Notes: generated by a model not told the origin, from the sequence alone. A DNA stretch of 6,322 nt from Bacteroidota bacterium (GCA_016868485.1 VGGT01000116.1:1-6322), one strand, 5' to 3'; positions 1-6,322 are shown, numbered from the stretch's first letter. Program-made: numbers and translations.

Positions 1-39
1 AATTCCATCTGATGCTCCGGTGATGAGGGCTGTTTTCAT
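1..39 (-). CDS. Short-chain dehydrogenase/reductase (SDR), N-terminal fragment cut by window edge
   Basis: Reading leftward from an ATG at 39-37, the 13 visible codons give MKTALITGASDGI, after which the window ends. This is the first beta strand and the glycine-rich TGxxxGI(G) nucleotide-binding turn typical of classical SDR oxidoreductases, which use NAD(P)H on alcohols, ketones or related substrates. Nothing of the catalytic Tyr-x-x-x-Lys or the substrate pocket is visible, so the substrate cannot be named. The start lies 12 bp after the stop of the upstream lipoprotein gene on the same strand, so the two are probably co-transcribed. No Shine-Dalgarno sequence is seen in the 12-bp gap. The fragment is very short, but the motif sits exactly at the N-terminus, as expected for the family. 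Confidence 0.8.
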   Translation of the reverse strand, partial: MKTALITGASDGI

Positions 40-51
40 CAGGTTGTTTGA

Positions 52-681
52 TTATTTGATGTTGTATTTAATTTTAATTTCATTCAACAGTGAGTCGTCG
101 TAATGCCGTTTGGTATCAATCACCTCTTTCATGAGTGAATTGGGAACAGTCGGCGACAGCACATACTGCTCGATAAGCCAGTCTTGTCCGTGTCTGCTCA
201 TCACACCAGAGCCGCGGCATAGTTTCATTCGGGTGTCGAGAAGCTCCTCAAACCAGACAAACTGGCTGTCGACCGAAAAATGAAGGTGGCGCTCCACCGC
301 CCGCATTGTCCAGGCTTTGCCCTTGTCGAAATGCGGCCGGGCGTATTCCATGAAGGCCGACTTGCGCCAATGCTCGCCCGCATCGGTGCCAACGAATACG
401 GCAGAATCAGTCATCAGTCCAAAATAATCATCGAAACGGACCTCAGCGGCCGCACGGTGGTAACGGTCGAGGGTCAGGCTGGCTTTGAACGCCAAATTTT
501 GTGGCACCTCAACGCCATTTTCGCCGTTCGGATGAGCTGCTTTCTGATGAGCTGCTTTCTGATGATTCGTTTGAATAGCATCACAGGCCACACCCACGAG
601 GATGATGGGCGCAGCAAGCAAATGTATAATCAGCATACGTTTAATCAGCATACGTTTAAAAAGCTTAGGTTTTAGCAGCAT
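52..681 (-). CDS. SnoaL-like (NTF2 fold) domain lipoprotein
   Basis: Counted from the ATG at 681, this is a 209-residue protein. Residues 1-32 form a basic then hydrophobic signal peptide ending in GVAC, with a candidate lipidated Cys33 that fits the relaxed lipobox pattern although Gly at -3 is not ideal. Residues 34-60 are a low-complexity linker containing HQKAAHQKAAH. Residues 66-180 resemble the SnoaL_3/DUF4440-type NTF2-like fold; recognisable stretches are FVGTDAGEHW, PHFDKGKAWT, VWFEELLDT, RGSGVM and WLIEQYVLS. Such proteins often bind small molecules or have no assigned activity, so I give no reaction. The start is ambiguous: a TTG at 687 and ATGs at 681, 651 and 636 are in frame. 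The 681 or 651 start keeps the Lys/Arg n-region of the signal peptide; the 636 start loses it. Two internal 15-bp tandem duplications affect the signal peptide and the linker. An SDR gene follows 12 bp downstream. The family call is by pattern recognition, without alignment. Confidence 0.85.
   Translation of the reverse strand: MLLKPKLFKRMLIKRMLIIHLLAAPIILVGVACDAIQTNHQKAAHQKAAHPNGENGVEVPQNLAFKASLTLDRYHRAAAEVRFDDYFGLMTDSAVFVGTDAGEHWRKSAFMEYARPHFDKGKAWTMRAVERHLHFSVDSQFVWFEELLDTRMKLCRGSGVMSRHGQDWLIEQYVLSPTVPNSLMKEVIDTKRHYDDSLLNEIKIKYNIK
531..560. repeat. 15-bp perfect tandem duplication in the lipoprotein linker
   Basis: The unit gatgagctgctttct occurs twice head to tail (531-545 and 546-560), followed by a further 5-base match (gatga, 561-565). 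On the coding (minus) strand it yields the repeated HQKAA peptide just after the lipidated cysteine region. The unit is a multiple of three, so gain or loss of a copy keeps the frame. This looks like replication slippage in a tolerant linker. Confidence 0.9.
628..657. repeat. 15-bp perfect tandem duplication in the lipoprotein signal peptide
   Basis: The unit aatcagcatacgttt occurs twice head to tail (628-642 and 643-657). On the coding strand it gives KRMLIKRMLI, duplicating both a basic patch and a potential ATG start codon. The frame is preserved. This creates several alternative starts for the same lipoprotein (ATGs at 651 and 636, besides 681). Confidence 0.9.
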
Positions 682-687
682 ACACAA

Positions 688-787
688 TCAATTGAACGAT
701 TAATGAACCCCGACGGTTGGTTCTCATGAAATCCCATAAAACTACAAAGAAATACTCCTTAATATTGGGGGAATAAATCGACCTGAT
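688..787. promoter_or_regulatory. Divergent intergenic region, presumed to hold promoters for both flanking genes
   Basis: About 100 bp separate the divergently transcribed lipoprotein gene and hldD, so promoters for both directions are expected here. On the plus strand, taatattg at 760-767 differs by one base from the Bacteroidota -7 consensus TAnnTTTG, but no matching -33 TTG lies at the right distance. No convincing hairpin, operator or riboswitch was seen. A G-rich stretch at 767-771 is too far from the hldD ATG to be an ordinary ribosome binding site. Confidence 0.35.
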
Positions 788-1753
788 ATGTTGGTGATTA
801 CTGGAGCCGCTGGATTCATAGGAAGTTGCCTTGCCGCCCGCCTGAGCGAAGAGGGTGAGGGACCTTTGGTGTTGGTGGATGATTTTGCGCGGGTCGATAA
901 ACAGCCTAACCTGCAGCCCTTAGCGGGTGCCGTACGCATCCACCGAAACGAATTGTTCGATTGGATGGAGGAGCATCATACCCGGCTGCGGTTTGTTTTT
1001 CATTTGGGCGCGCGCACCGATACCACCGAACTGAACGAGTCGTTGCTTTATGGCCTCAACGAAGCGTATACCCTCCGCTTGTGGGCCCTATGCACTCGGT
1101 ATTCAATTCCCATGGTATATGCTTCTTCTGCGGCCACGTATGGCGATGGAGCACGGGGTTTCGACGACGATCCGGAGGCCTTGGCAGGCTTGCATCCCCT
1201 CAATCCTTATGGATGGTCGAAGCACCGAGTGGATTTATTTACCCATAAAGCGCAAACATCCCCCCCCCAGTGGGCCGGATTAAAGTTCTTTAATGTGTAT
1301 GGCCCCAATGAATACCATAAAGGGAAGATGGCATCAGTGGTTTATCACGCCCACAAGCAAATCAAAGCCGATGGGTACTTGCGCTTGTTTCGTTCCTACA
1401 AGCCCGAGGTGGCGGATGGTGAACAAATGCGTGATTTTATTTATGTTGAGGATGTGTTAGACCTCTGTTTATGGATGCTTCGGACCCCGTTTCGATCGGG
1501 CATCTACAACCTGGGCAGTGGAAGCGCTGCGAGTTTCAACAGCCTGGCCTATGCCATCTTTCGCGCGATGGATTGTCCATTGAGGATCGAGTACATCGAA
1601 ATGCCGGAGGGATTGGCCGAGCGCTACCAATACTACACCTGCGCCTCCATGCACCGCCTCCGCCTGGCCGGCTACAGCAAGCCGTTTACCCCGCTCCTCG
1701 ATGGAGTAGCACGGTATGTTCAGCACTATTTGGAACAGGGTGCATACCGTTAA
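788..1753 (+). CDS. hldD: ADP-glyceromanno-heptose 6-epimerase
   Basis: This 321-residue cytoplasmic enzyme would convert ADP-D-glycero-D-manno-heptose to the L-glycero epimer, the last step in making the heptose donor for LPS core and other surface glycans. It is an extended SDR. Residues 1-12 (MLVITGAAGFIG) are the NAD(P)-binding GxxGxxG turn. FHLGARTDTTE (71-81), YASSAATYGDG (111-121) and the Tyr141-x-x-x-Lys145 pair in NPYGWSKH follow. FFNVYGPNEYHKGKMASV (167-184) carries Lys178, which by position matches the second acid-base residue I recall for E. coli HldD. LFRSYKPEVADGEQMRDFIYV (200-220) is a strong family signature. Length is close to the usual 310-330. The start is fixed because the Rossmann strand begins at residue 2 and there is no upstream in-frame ATG before a stop. 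It overlaps the downstream kinase start by 38 bp. It contains a 9-C run at 1260-1268 but its frame is intact. Confidence 0.96.
   Translation: MLVITGAAGFIGSCLAARLSEEGEGPLVLVDDFARVDKQPNLQPLAGAVRIHRNELFDWMEEHHTRLRFVFHLGARTDTTELNESLLYGLNEAYTLRLWALCTRYSIPMVYASSAATYGDGARGFDDDPEALAGLHPLNPYGWSKHRVDLFTHKAQTSPPQWAGLKFFNVYGPNEYHKGKMASVVYHAHKQIKADGYLRLFRSYKPEVADGEQMRDFIYVEDVLDLCLWMLRTPFRSGIYNLGSGSAASFNSLAYAIFRAMDCPLRIEYIEMPEGLAERYQYYTCASMHRLRLAGYSKPFTPLLDGVARYVQHYLEQGAYR
1260..1268. repeat. Nine-cytosine homopolymer within hldD
   Basis: Nine consecutive C residues encode the Ser-Pro-Pro stretch near residues 158-160, in a loop between the YGWSK motif and the FFNVYGP strand. A length change of one base here would frameshift and inactivate hldD. 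In this sequence the frame is intact. It may be a mutable tract or simply chance in a GC-rich gene. Confidence 0.9.
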
Positions 1754-4700
1754 TCCAAATACAACAGCTGGTAGGGCCATCCGCTGGTTGGGCGGATCGA
1801 CCGCTGTCTTGTTGCTGCTGACCTTGCTCCTTCACTTTGTGTCTAAGCGATCCCCGGCTGATTTTCTTGCATCAGAAGAACAGCGCCTTTCGGAGCAGTT
1901 GAGTACCCAACAACAAGCCTTTGAGGAATGGGTATCGCTTTGTGAGGCGGGTGGTTTTTCCGCCTTGAACCGATGGGGTGCGGCCGCCCAGCAGGTTGGT
2001 TTGCCCGATTGGCAGCTTCAGGTATTCCGGGCCGACAGCCTGATGTATTGGAGCCAGGGTCGGCTGACCGCTTCCGAGGATGCCTTGATCGGATCGGGAT
2101 GGATGCGTTTGCCGCGACAAATCTGTTGGCGCTACGATTCTTTGGTGGGAATGAACCGATACCGATTTACTTTCCCGCTTTTGGTCTACCAATCCGGTAA
2201 TTGGCGGTTCTGCGACCCCCAGGGTCGAATCATGCCTGGCAAAGAAGCCGTGGAGTTTTTGTGGAATGGCAAGCCCACCGATCAGCGAGCTTGGTATCCC
2301 TACCGCCGAGTAGAAGCCCGGCTGGTTTCTTGGCGCACTGCGAACGCGATTGATGGGGTTCAGATGGCTGAGTACGGCTTATGGGTGGCACGCCTCAGCC
2401 TCTTGGCCTCGCTTTTTCTGGGTTTGCTGCTGATACTGATCATACGCAATAGGCCCATGCCCTTGGCCCGAAAACTTATGCTGTGGGTGCTGGCACTCCT
2501 ATCGTGGCGGCTGCTGTTGTTGCCCCTTTCGGTGTTCTGCGGTTGGGAACGCCTGGCTTGGTTCGACCCCGGCTTATTTGCATCGCATCGCCTGCTGCCA
2601 TCCCTTGGCGATTTATGGCTTTATATGGCCATGCTTTGGGCCATTCCGGCCACCCTTGCCCTTTACCCCGCTGCTGTTTGGCGCGCGCTACTGCAACCGC
2701 TGCGCAAGGAGCTCAGTGGAGTAGGACGTGTTTTGCTGCTGTTCGGCACCCTGTGCTTCAGCACCCTCACCTGGCTCGTTACCCGCGATCTCTTGGTAAA
2801 CAGTGGCATTCCCTTGTCGTTTAATGAGCTCACGGGCCTCAATGCCTTCACTCTTCCCGCATTTATTGCCGTGGTGGCTCTTGTTTTGCTGAACACCTTA
2901 GTTTGGGGGGTGTGGATGCGTTGTTGGCTCCTGCAAGCTCCACCGAGGACGTTTATCATTCAATTGCTGCTATCGGTGGGCTTGTGGCTTGGCGTTTTGT
3001 CGTTTACCGGTGAGGGGGCGTGGTTGCGGGGCTTACCCGAACTCTGGATGCCTCTCTTGGTTATTGTTCTGTATTTCTATCTACTCCATAAACTGGGAGC
3101 GGGCTTTTTTAAGCGCTTGCGGCACCCCCATATGGGTCAGTCCGTGTCGCGCGTTTTGTTGGTTTATTTTTCATTGGCTGCTGCCTATCAGCTGGCCGAT
3201 GGGGGGGCGCGTCGGCAAGCGAACCGGGCCAGTTTGGTGGCGGCACGCCTAACCAACCCCTACGACGAGCGGGCCATCACCGAATTATCCGCGATGATTC
3301 CCCGTCTTCGGGCGGATTCGTTATTGCTTTCTGGCATCTACGGTAATGAATCATCACCCGAACGTTGGCAAAGCCTGATCACTTTAGGTCATTTAACGGG
3401 CTATTTAGATCGCTATCAGCTGGTGGAAACCTGTTTTTTGCCTGATCTAAGGGCAGATTCGGTCATCGATCTGCTCGACTCATCCCGTATTGGTGGTATC
3501 AGGAGGCGAAAAGTGCTTGGAGACACTGCTTTCTCGCAAAGCGGGGCGGGGAATTCCCCTTTAGACACCCTATCATCTGGGGTTGAAGTCGATACATTGC
3601 CCAGTGCCGTAACCCTCATCCGCCAGTTCACTGATCAGGCACGGCAAGGATTCGGAATCAATGTTCCCCTCCCGCAACGTTCCGGTCGCAGCGACACCCT
3701 TTACCTTCGGCTGCTTCGGCGCGACCCTGTAGCCTCCGGTGGAATGTGGGGGCTTGCGGCAAACCGTACGCTTGGGGGCGATGATGCCTATCCAGAGTTT
3801 TCATTCGCTTTGTATCGAAATGGATTGCTGCAACGGTCGAATGGGAGTATCAGCTACCCACTGCGCGATCGCGATCTCAATCGGAGCAGGGTGGGGGCTT
3901 CTAACGATTCAGCGATGCAAGATCGGCGCTCCAGCAATGTTGCCTCTGTTGGTTTGGTTCGGGAGGCCCAGCACATCATTACGCCGCTCAAAGACGGCGG
4001 CAGCCTGGTGGTAAGTTTTCGTCCACAGGATTGGCTCGACCTCCCTGCCATGGGTATTGCGTTGCTCTTATCGACTTGGTTGCTGATCCTCATGACCGAA
4101 GGGGTCCGTCGGTTGGGGCGCAACAACCTTCGATGGCAGCTAGGCTACCGCGAGCGAATAGGCCTGGGCTTGGTGGCCACGGGGCTGGTTACGGTGGTGG
4201 CAGGCGGATACGCTACTTTGGCCTATTCTGTGCGCAGCCGTGAGGCCAGTCAGCAAGACAACCTCGCCGCTCGTTTGGAGGACCTCTACACCGCCCTGGC
4301 ACCTTTGTTGAATGAGGATGTGCTCAACCGAACCACTTCAACTGCCCAGTTCGTAGTGGGTCCATCCATTCAGCCCCTTTCAAGTGTTATCGGAGTCGAC
4401 GATTATCGCTTGGCCGAAATGGCGCGCCGCATGCAGGTCGATTTTGCGCTCTACGATGGCCAAGGCCGATTGCTCTACAGTTCGTTGCCTGAAGTGGATC
4501 GCCTGCCCTTTGTGACCCAACGCTTGGCGCCCTTAGCGTGGACGGCCTTGGCACGGGAGGGGCAGTCGCGATACGTGCACGGCCACCAGCAAGGCTGGGT
4601 CGATGCCTGGTCGGCCTACCGTCCTATTTTTCCTCGGGGCGATCGATTGGCAGGGGTGCTGCAGATGGTGGTTCCGCGCTCCGATGCAGTAGGTAGAACA

Positions 4701-5396
4701 GAGTATAACGCATTTTTAGGTAATTTATTGCGACTCTATTTGCTGCTGCTCTTGTTTTCCTTCGTGCTCTCCTATGGTGTGGCGCGTCGAATAACCAGGC
4801 CGATTCGTGCGCTCACCTTGCAAATGATGCGCAACCGCCATGGTGAGAAAGCGCCTATGGGTGGCTACCCGCGTCATGATGAAGTGGGGCTGTTGATTCA
4901 CTCCTACAACGAGCTTCTGCTCGAGTTGCAGGAAAGTGCCCGCTTGCTGGCCAAAAGTGAGCGGGAACAAACCTGGCGGCAAGTGGCGCGTCAAATCGCC
5001 CATGAGATCCGCAATCCGCTCACCCCGATGAAGCTGAAGCTCCAGCGACTGCTGCGCGACCGAAGCACACACCCTGATCGTTTCGAAGAACGATTAAGCG
5101 AGGATCTTTCCGTGGTTTTGGAGCAAATCGATGTTTTGGCTGCTGTTTCCGACGAATTTGGGGCATTTGCCCGCAGCGAACCCCTTAAAAAGGCAGTTTT
5201 TGATCTGCGCGACGGCATTCAACCCGCTGTGGCCCTTTTCGGGCACATCGGTGAGATTGTCTTTGAGGATCATCTATCGAATGATGACCCCGGAACGATG
5301 ATGGGCGATGTTCAGCAAATTCAGCGGGTTTTTCAGAATTTATTGCGCAATGCCCAGCAGGCGGTAGCGGATGGCGTCGGGTATGCATCGAATTGA
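1716..5396 (+). CDS. NtrY-like multi-span sensor histidine kinase; frame breaks inside the ATPase domain
   Basis: Membrane sensor kinase of 1226 residues as read; about 1303 if the frameshift near 5375 is repaired. By hydropathy, membrane spans lie near residues 23-43, 224-243, 254-274, 299-318, 338-355, 378-400, 412-430, 441-458, 478-494, 775-795, 815-838 and 1003-1023. Arg/Lys-rich loops fall on the predicted inside throughout. Extracytoplasmic regions are 44-223, 495-774 and 839-1002; the last resembles a Cache-type sensor (DFALYDGQGRLLYSS). A HAMP linker spans about 1021-1075. The H-box is ARQIAHEIRNPLTPMKL with phospho-acceptor His1096, and the preceding EREQTWRQVARQIAHEIRNP region is characteristic of NtrY-type kinases. 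The N-box NLLRNAQQA has Asn1212; soon after it the frame runs into a TGA. The ATG at 1716 overlaps hldD by 38 bp; a GTG at 1740 is an alternative start. The signal is unknown and no response regulator is adjacent. As written, the product lacks the G1, F and G2 boxes and should be unable to bind ATP properly. Confidence 0.88.
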   Translation: MFSTIWNRVHTVNPNTTAGRAIRWLGGSTAVLLLLTLLLHFVSKRSPADFLASEEQRLSEQLSTQQQAFEEWVSLCEAGGFSALNRWGAAAQQVGLPDWQLQVFRADSLMYWSQGRLTASEDALIGSGWMRLPRQICWRYDSLVGMNRYRFTFPLLVYQSGNWRFCDPQGRIMPGKEAVEFLWNGKPTDQRAWYPYRRVEARLVSWRTANAIDGVQMAEYGLWVARLSLLASLFLGLLLILIIRNRPMPLARKLMLWVLALLSWRLLLLPLSVFCGWERLAWFDPGLFASHRLLPSLGDLWLYMAMLWAIPATLALYPAAVWRALLQPLRKELSGVGRVLLLFGTLCFSTLTWLVTRDLLVNSGIPLSFNELTGLNAFTLPAFIAVVALVLLNTLVWGVWMRCWLLQAPPRTFIIQLLLSVGLWLGVLSFTGEGAWLRGLPELWMPLLVIVLYFYLLHKLGAGFFKRLRHPHMGQSVSRVLLVYFSLAAAYQLADGGARRQANRASLVAARLTNPYDERAITELSAMIPRLRADSLLLSGIYGNESSPERWQSLITLGHLTGYLDRYQLVETCFLPDLRADSVIDLLDSSRIGGIRRRKVLGDTAFSQSGAGNSPLDTLSSGVEVDTLPSAVTLIRQFTDQARQGFGINVPLPQRSGRSDTLYLRLLRRDPVASGGMWGLAANRTLGGDDAYPEFSFALYRNGLLQRSNGSISYPLRDRDLNRSRVGASNDSAMQDRRSSNVASVGLVREAQHIITPLKDGGSLVVSFRPQDWLDLPAMGIALLLSTWLLILMTEGVRRLGRNNLRWQLGYRERIGLGLVATGLVTVVAGGYATLAYSVRSREASQQDNLAARLEDLYTALAPLLNEDVLNRTTSTAQFVVGPSIQPLSSVIGVDDYRLAEMARRMQVDFALYDGQGRLLYSSLPEVDRLPFVTQRLAPLAWTALAREGQSRYVHGHQQGWVDAWSAYRPIFPRGDRLAGVLQMVVPRSDAVGRTEYNAFLGNLLRLYLLLLLFSFVLSYGVARRITRPIRALTLQMMRNRHGEKAPMGGYPRHDEVGLLIHSYNELLLELQESARLLAKSEREQTWRQVARQIAHEIRNPLTPMKLKLQRLLRDRSTHPDRFEERLSEDLSVVLEQIDVLAAVSDEFGAFARSEPLKKAVFDLRDGIQPAVALFGHIGEIVFEDHLSNDDPGTMMGDVQQIQRVFQNLLRNAQQAVADGVGYASN
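5370..5381 (+). other. Inferred frameshift site in the histidine kinase
   Basis: Protein similarity to a HATPase domain is good in one frame up to AQQAVADG (to about 5375). It resumes in another frame as RVCIELKRDGMNYTVLVADNG (from about 5378). The offset equals loss of one base (or gain of two) relative to an intact gene. No slippery heptamer of the X XXY YYZ kind or strong downstream structure was seen, so programmed frameshifting is not favoured. A real mutation or a sequencing/assembly error are both possible. Confidence 0.8.
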
Positions 5397-5626
5397 AGCG
5401 CGATGGAATGAATTATACGGTATTGGTGGCCGACAATGGTCAAGGAATCCCCGAGTCGTTTAGAGAACGCATTTTCGAACCCAATTTTACCACCAAAGGA
5501 TCGGGGATGGGTTTGGGATTGGCCATTGTGAGCCGAATTGTGGAACAGCATGCGGGTGTCATCAAGTTCGAGACCGCCCCGGGCGTAGGCACCCAATTCA
5601 CCCTGGAGTTTCCATCTCTACCCTAG
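5393..5626 (+). CDS. C-terminal ATP-binding fragment of the NtrY-like kinase, out of frame with the main part
   Basis: This frame carries the missing half of the Bergerat-fold ATPase. The G1 box is ADNGQGIP (Asp at 5432-5434), the F box is IFEPNFTTK (from 5471) and the G2 box is GSGMGLGLAIV, ending with the usual strand GTQFTLEF before TAG at 5624. The open frame begins at a TTG at 5393 overlapping the TGA that ends the main kinase frame, but similarity starts upstream at about 5378 without a start codon. It is therefore best read as the tail of a frameshifted gene, not an independent gene. Reinitiation at the TTG or at the ATG at 5408 could in principle make a 68-77 residue piece; I see no ribosome binding site that argues for this. 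The last codons lie in a 20-bp tandem repeat that supplies the stop. Confidence 0.8.
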   Translation: MKRDGMNYTVLVADNGQGIPESFRERIFEPNFTTKGSGMGLGLAIVSRIVEQHAGVIKFETAPGVGTQFTLEFPSLP

Positions 5627-5659
5627 AATTTCCATCTGTACCCTAGAGTTTCCATCTGT
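5600..5659. repeat. Three tandem copies of a 20-bp unit across the kinase stop codon
   Basis: Units at 5600-5619, 5620-5639 and 5640-5659 follow the pattern accct(a/g)ga(a/g)tttccatct. Unit 2 and unit 3 differ at one base, and unit 1 differs by two or three. The unit is not a multiple of three. Unit 1 encodes the kinase C-terminal TLEFPSL; unit 2 places TAG in frame. Units 2-3 are noncoding and sit between the convergent kinase and aldehyde dehydrogenase genes. Confidence 0.9.
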
Positions 5660-5692
5660 ACTACAGGTTTTGCGGATAGAACGCTGGGATTT
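5660..5692. other. Convergent intergenic gap without a recognisable terminator
   Basis: Together with repeat units 2-3, this short gap separates the kinase 3' end from the aldehyde dehydrogenase stop. Transcription of both genes converges here, so termination is expected, but no GC-rich hairpin followed by a T-run is visible on either strand. Only a 5-bp inverted match around 5656-5666 was found, with a one-base centre, too tight for a hairpin. Confidence 0.4.
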
Positions 5693-6322
5693 TCAACGAA
5701 GCCAACCCAAAAGCCTTCGGGCCAGGCGTGCCTTTTGATCAGAATAAGGGGGGTACAAAAACCGGTTAACATTCAACCAGAGGGATTGCCGGTAGATCGA
5801 TTTCTGGTGCGAAAAGGTGAGGAAACCTGCTTCCCCATGGTAATGGCCCATACCGGAATGGTTAACGCCTCCAAAGGGCAAGTTGGGGTTGCTGATTTGA
5901 ACAATAACATCATTCACACAACAATTTCCCGCTGAGGTACGCTTTAAGAACTCATCGGTTTTATGGGCATTGCGCGAAAATACATAGAGGGCAAGGGGCT
6001 TGGCATCCGAATTCACGAAGTCAATGGCTTCGTTGAGGTGTTCAACGCCCACAATCGGCAAGATGGGACCAAAGATCTCTTCCTGCATCACGGGCATGCC
6101 TCGGTGTACTTGGGTGATGACGGTTGGCTGCATGCGGCGTGTCTGGGGCACCAGCGATCCGCCCCATTCCACACGAGCACCAGAAGCCACCGATGACTCC
6201 ACAAGCGCTTGCATGCGTTGGGCATGTCTGTCGCTCACCATGGCGCAAAAATGGGCGCCCGCCTCATCTACCGATCCAAACGCCTTGGAAGCAGTTCGTA
6301 GTGCATCGAGCAAGGCGGGGAT
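5693..6322 (-). CDS. Aldehyde dehydrogenase, class-3-like, C-terminal part (cut by window edge)
   Basis: The frame is open from the right edge to a TGA at 5695-5693 and encodes 209 visible residues; the edge residues Ile-Pro-Ala lie before the first possible TTG start at 6313. Aldehyde dehydrogenases oxidise aldehydes to acids with NAD(P)+. Visible signatures are VSDRHAQRM, the EEIFGPILPI motif with the conserved Glu, ALYVFSRN, TSAGNCCVNDV and LPFGGVNHSGMGHYHGEAGFLTFSH, followed by a basic tail YPPYSDQK...LLGWLR. The SGMG-YHG-F--FSH pattern and the tail resemble the ALDH3/coniferyl-aldehyde/fatty-aldehyde group. The catalytic cysteine and cofactor-binding half are outside the window, so activity and substrate cannot be judged. 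It is convergent with the kinase gene and shows no internal disruption. Confidence 0.93.
   Translation of the reverse strand: MPALLDALRTASKAFGSVDEAGAHFCAMVSDRHAQRMQALVESSVASGARVEWGGSLVPQTRRMQPTVITQVHRGMPVMQEEIFGPILPIVGVEHLNEAIDFVNSDAKPLALYVFSRNAHKTDEFLKRTSAGNCCVNDVIVQISNPNLPFGGVNHSGMGHYHGEAGFLTFSHQKSIYRQSLWLNVNRFLYPPYSDQKARLARRLLGWLR

Noticed and set aside
280..675. 131-codon plus-strand open frame antisense to the lipoprotein gene
   Set aside because: It lies wholly opposite a protein with a signal peptide and a recognisable fold, its translation resembles no family, and its repeats simply mirror the 15-bp duplications.
1471..1821. Plus-strand open frame across the hldD/kinase junction, and an opposite one at 1469-1780
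   Set aside because: Both are out of frame with two well-supported genes and give compositionally odd, Pro/Arg-rich translations with no motif.
3201..3207. Seven-G run in the kinase gene as a possible second switch
   Set aside because: The run encodes Gly-Gly in an intact frame in a GC-rich gene and is short enough to be chance.
5370..5396. Programmed -1 frameshift joining the two kinase frames
   Set aside because: No slippery heptamer or evident downstream stem-loop is present, and histidine kinases are not known to use such recoding; mutation or sequence error is simpler.
5333..5596. Minus-strand open frame opposite the kinase frameshift region
   Set aside because: It mirrors the ATPase motifs on the plus strand and has no family resemblance, so it does not explain the frame break.
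5656..5666. Short inverted repeat ctgta-c-tacag as terminator or operator
   Set aside because: Five-base arms with a one-base centre cannot form a normal hairpin, there is no T-run, and a match of this size is expected by chance.
5735..6196. Plus-strand open frames opposite the aldehyde dehydrogenase
   Set aside because: The minus-strand protein is a clear aldehyde dehydrogenase without interruption; the opposite frames lack motifs.

Overview
The window looks like chromosomal DNA of a Gram-negative bacterium, most likely a member of the Bacteroidota. The LPS-heptose epimerase gene implies an outer membrane with heptose-containing glycan. The very large multi-membrane-span NtrY-type kinase, the SnoaL-like lipoprotein and the absence of clear Shine-Dalgarno sequences fit Bacteroidota. 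This placement is inference from gene content only; there is no rRNA or marker gene to confirm it.

Layout. (1) Minus strand, 39 to 1 and 681 to 52: a SnoaL/NTF2-like lipoprotein gene, followed 12 bp later by the first 13 codons of a short-chain dehydrogenase that runs off the left edge. (2) 688-787: a short divergent intergenic region. (3) Plus strand, 788-1753: hldD (ADP-glyceromanno-heptose 6-epimerase), overlapping by 38 bp the start of a giant NtrY-like sensor histidine kinase at 1716. The kinase frame is broken by a one-base-type frameshift near 5370-5381, inside the ATP-binding domain. The rest of that domain continues in another frame to 5626. (4) 5600-5659: three tandem copies of a 20-bp unit covering the kinase stop codon. 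(5) Minus strand, 6322 to 5693: the C-terminal part of a class-3-like aldehyde dehydrogenase, convergent with the kinase and truncated by the right edge.

How the genes may work together. hldD makes the heptose donor precursor for LPS core or surface glycan. The overlapping kinase has three predicted extracytoplasmic regions and 12 membrane spans and would sense an envelope or external signal, but no response regulator is in the window. The SDR/lipoprotein pair and the aldehyde dehydrogenase show no visible functional link to hldD and the kinase.

No mobile element, CRISPR array, tRNA/rRNA or clearly new multi-gene system is visible. The points most worth a second look are the frameshifted kinase, its architecture, and several short tandem duplications (two 15-bp, one 20-bp) plus a 9-C run inside hldD.
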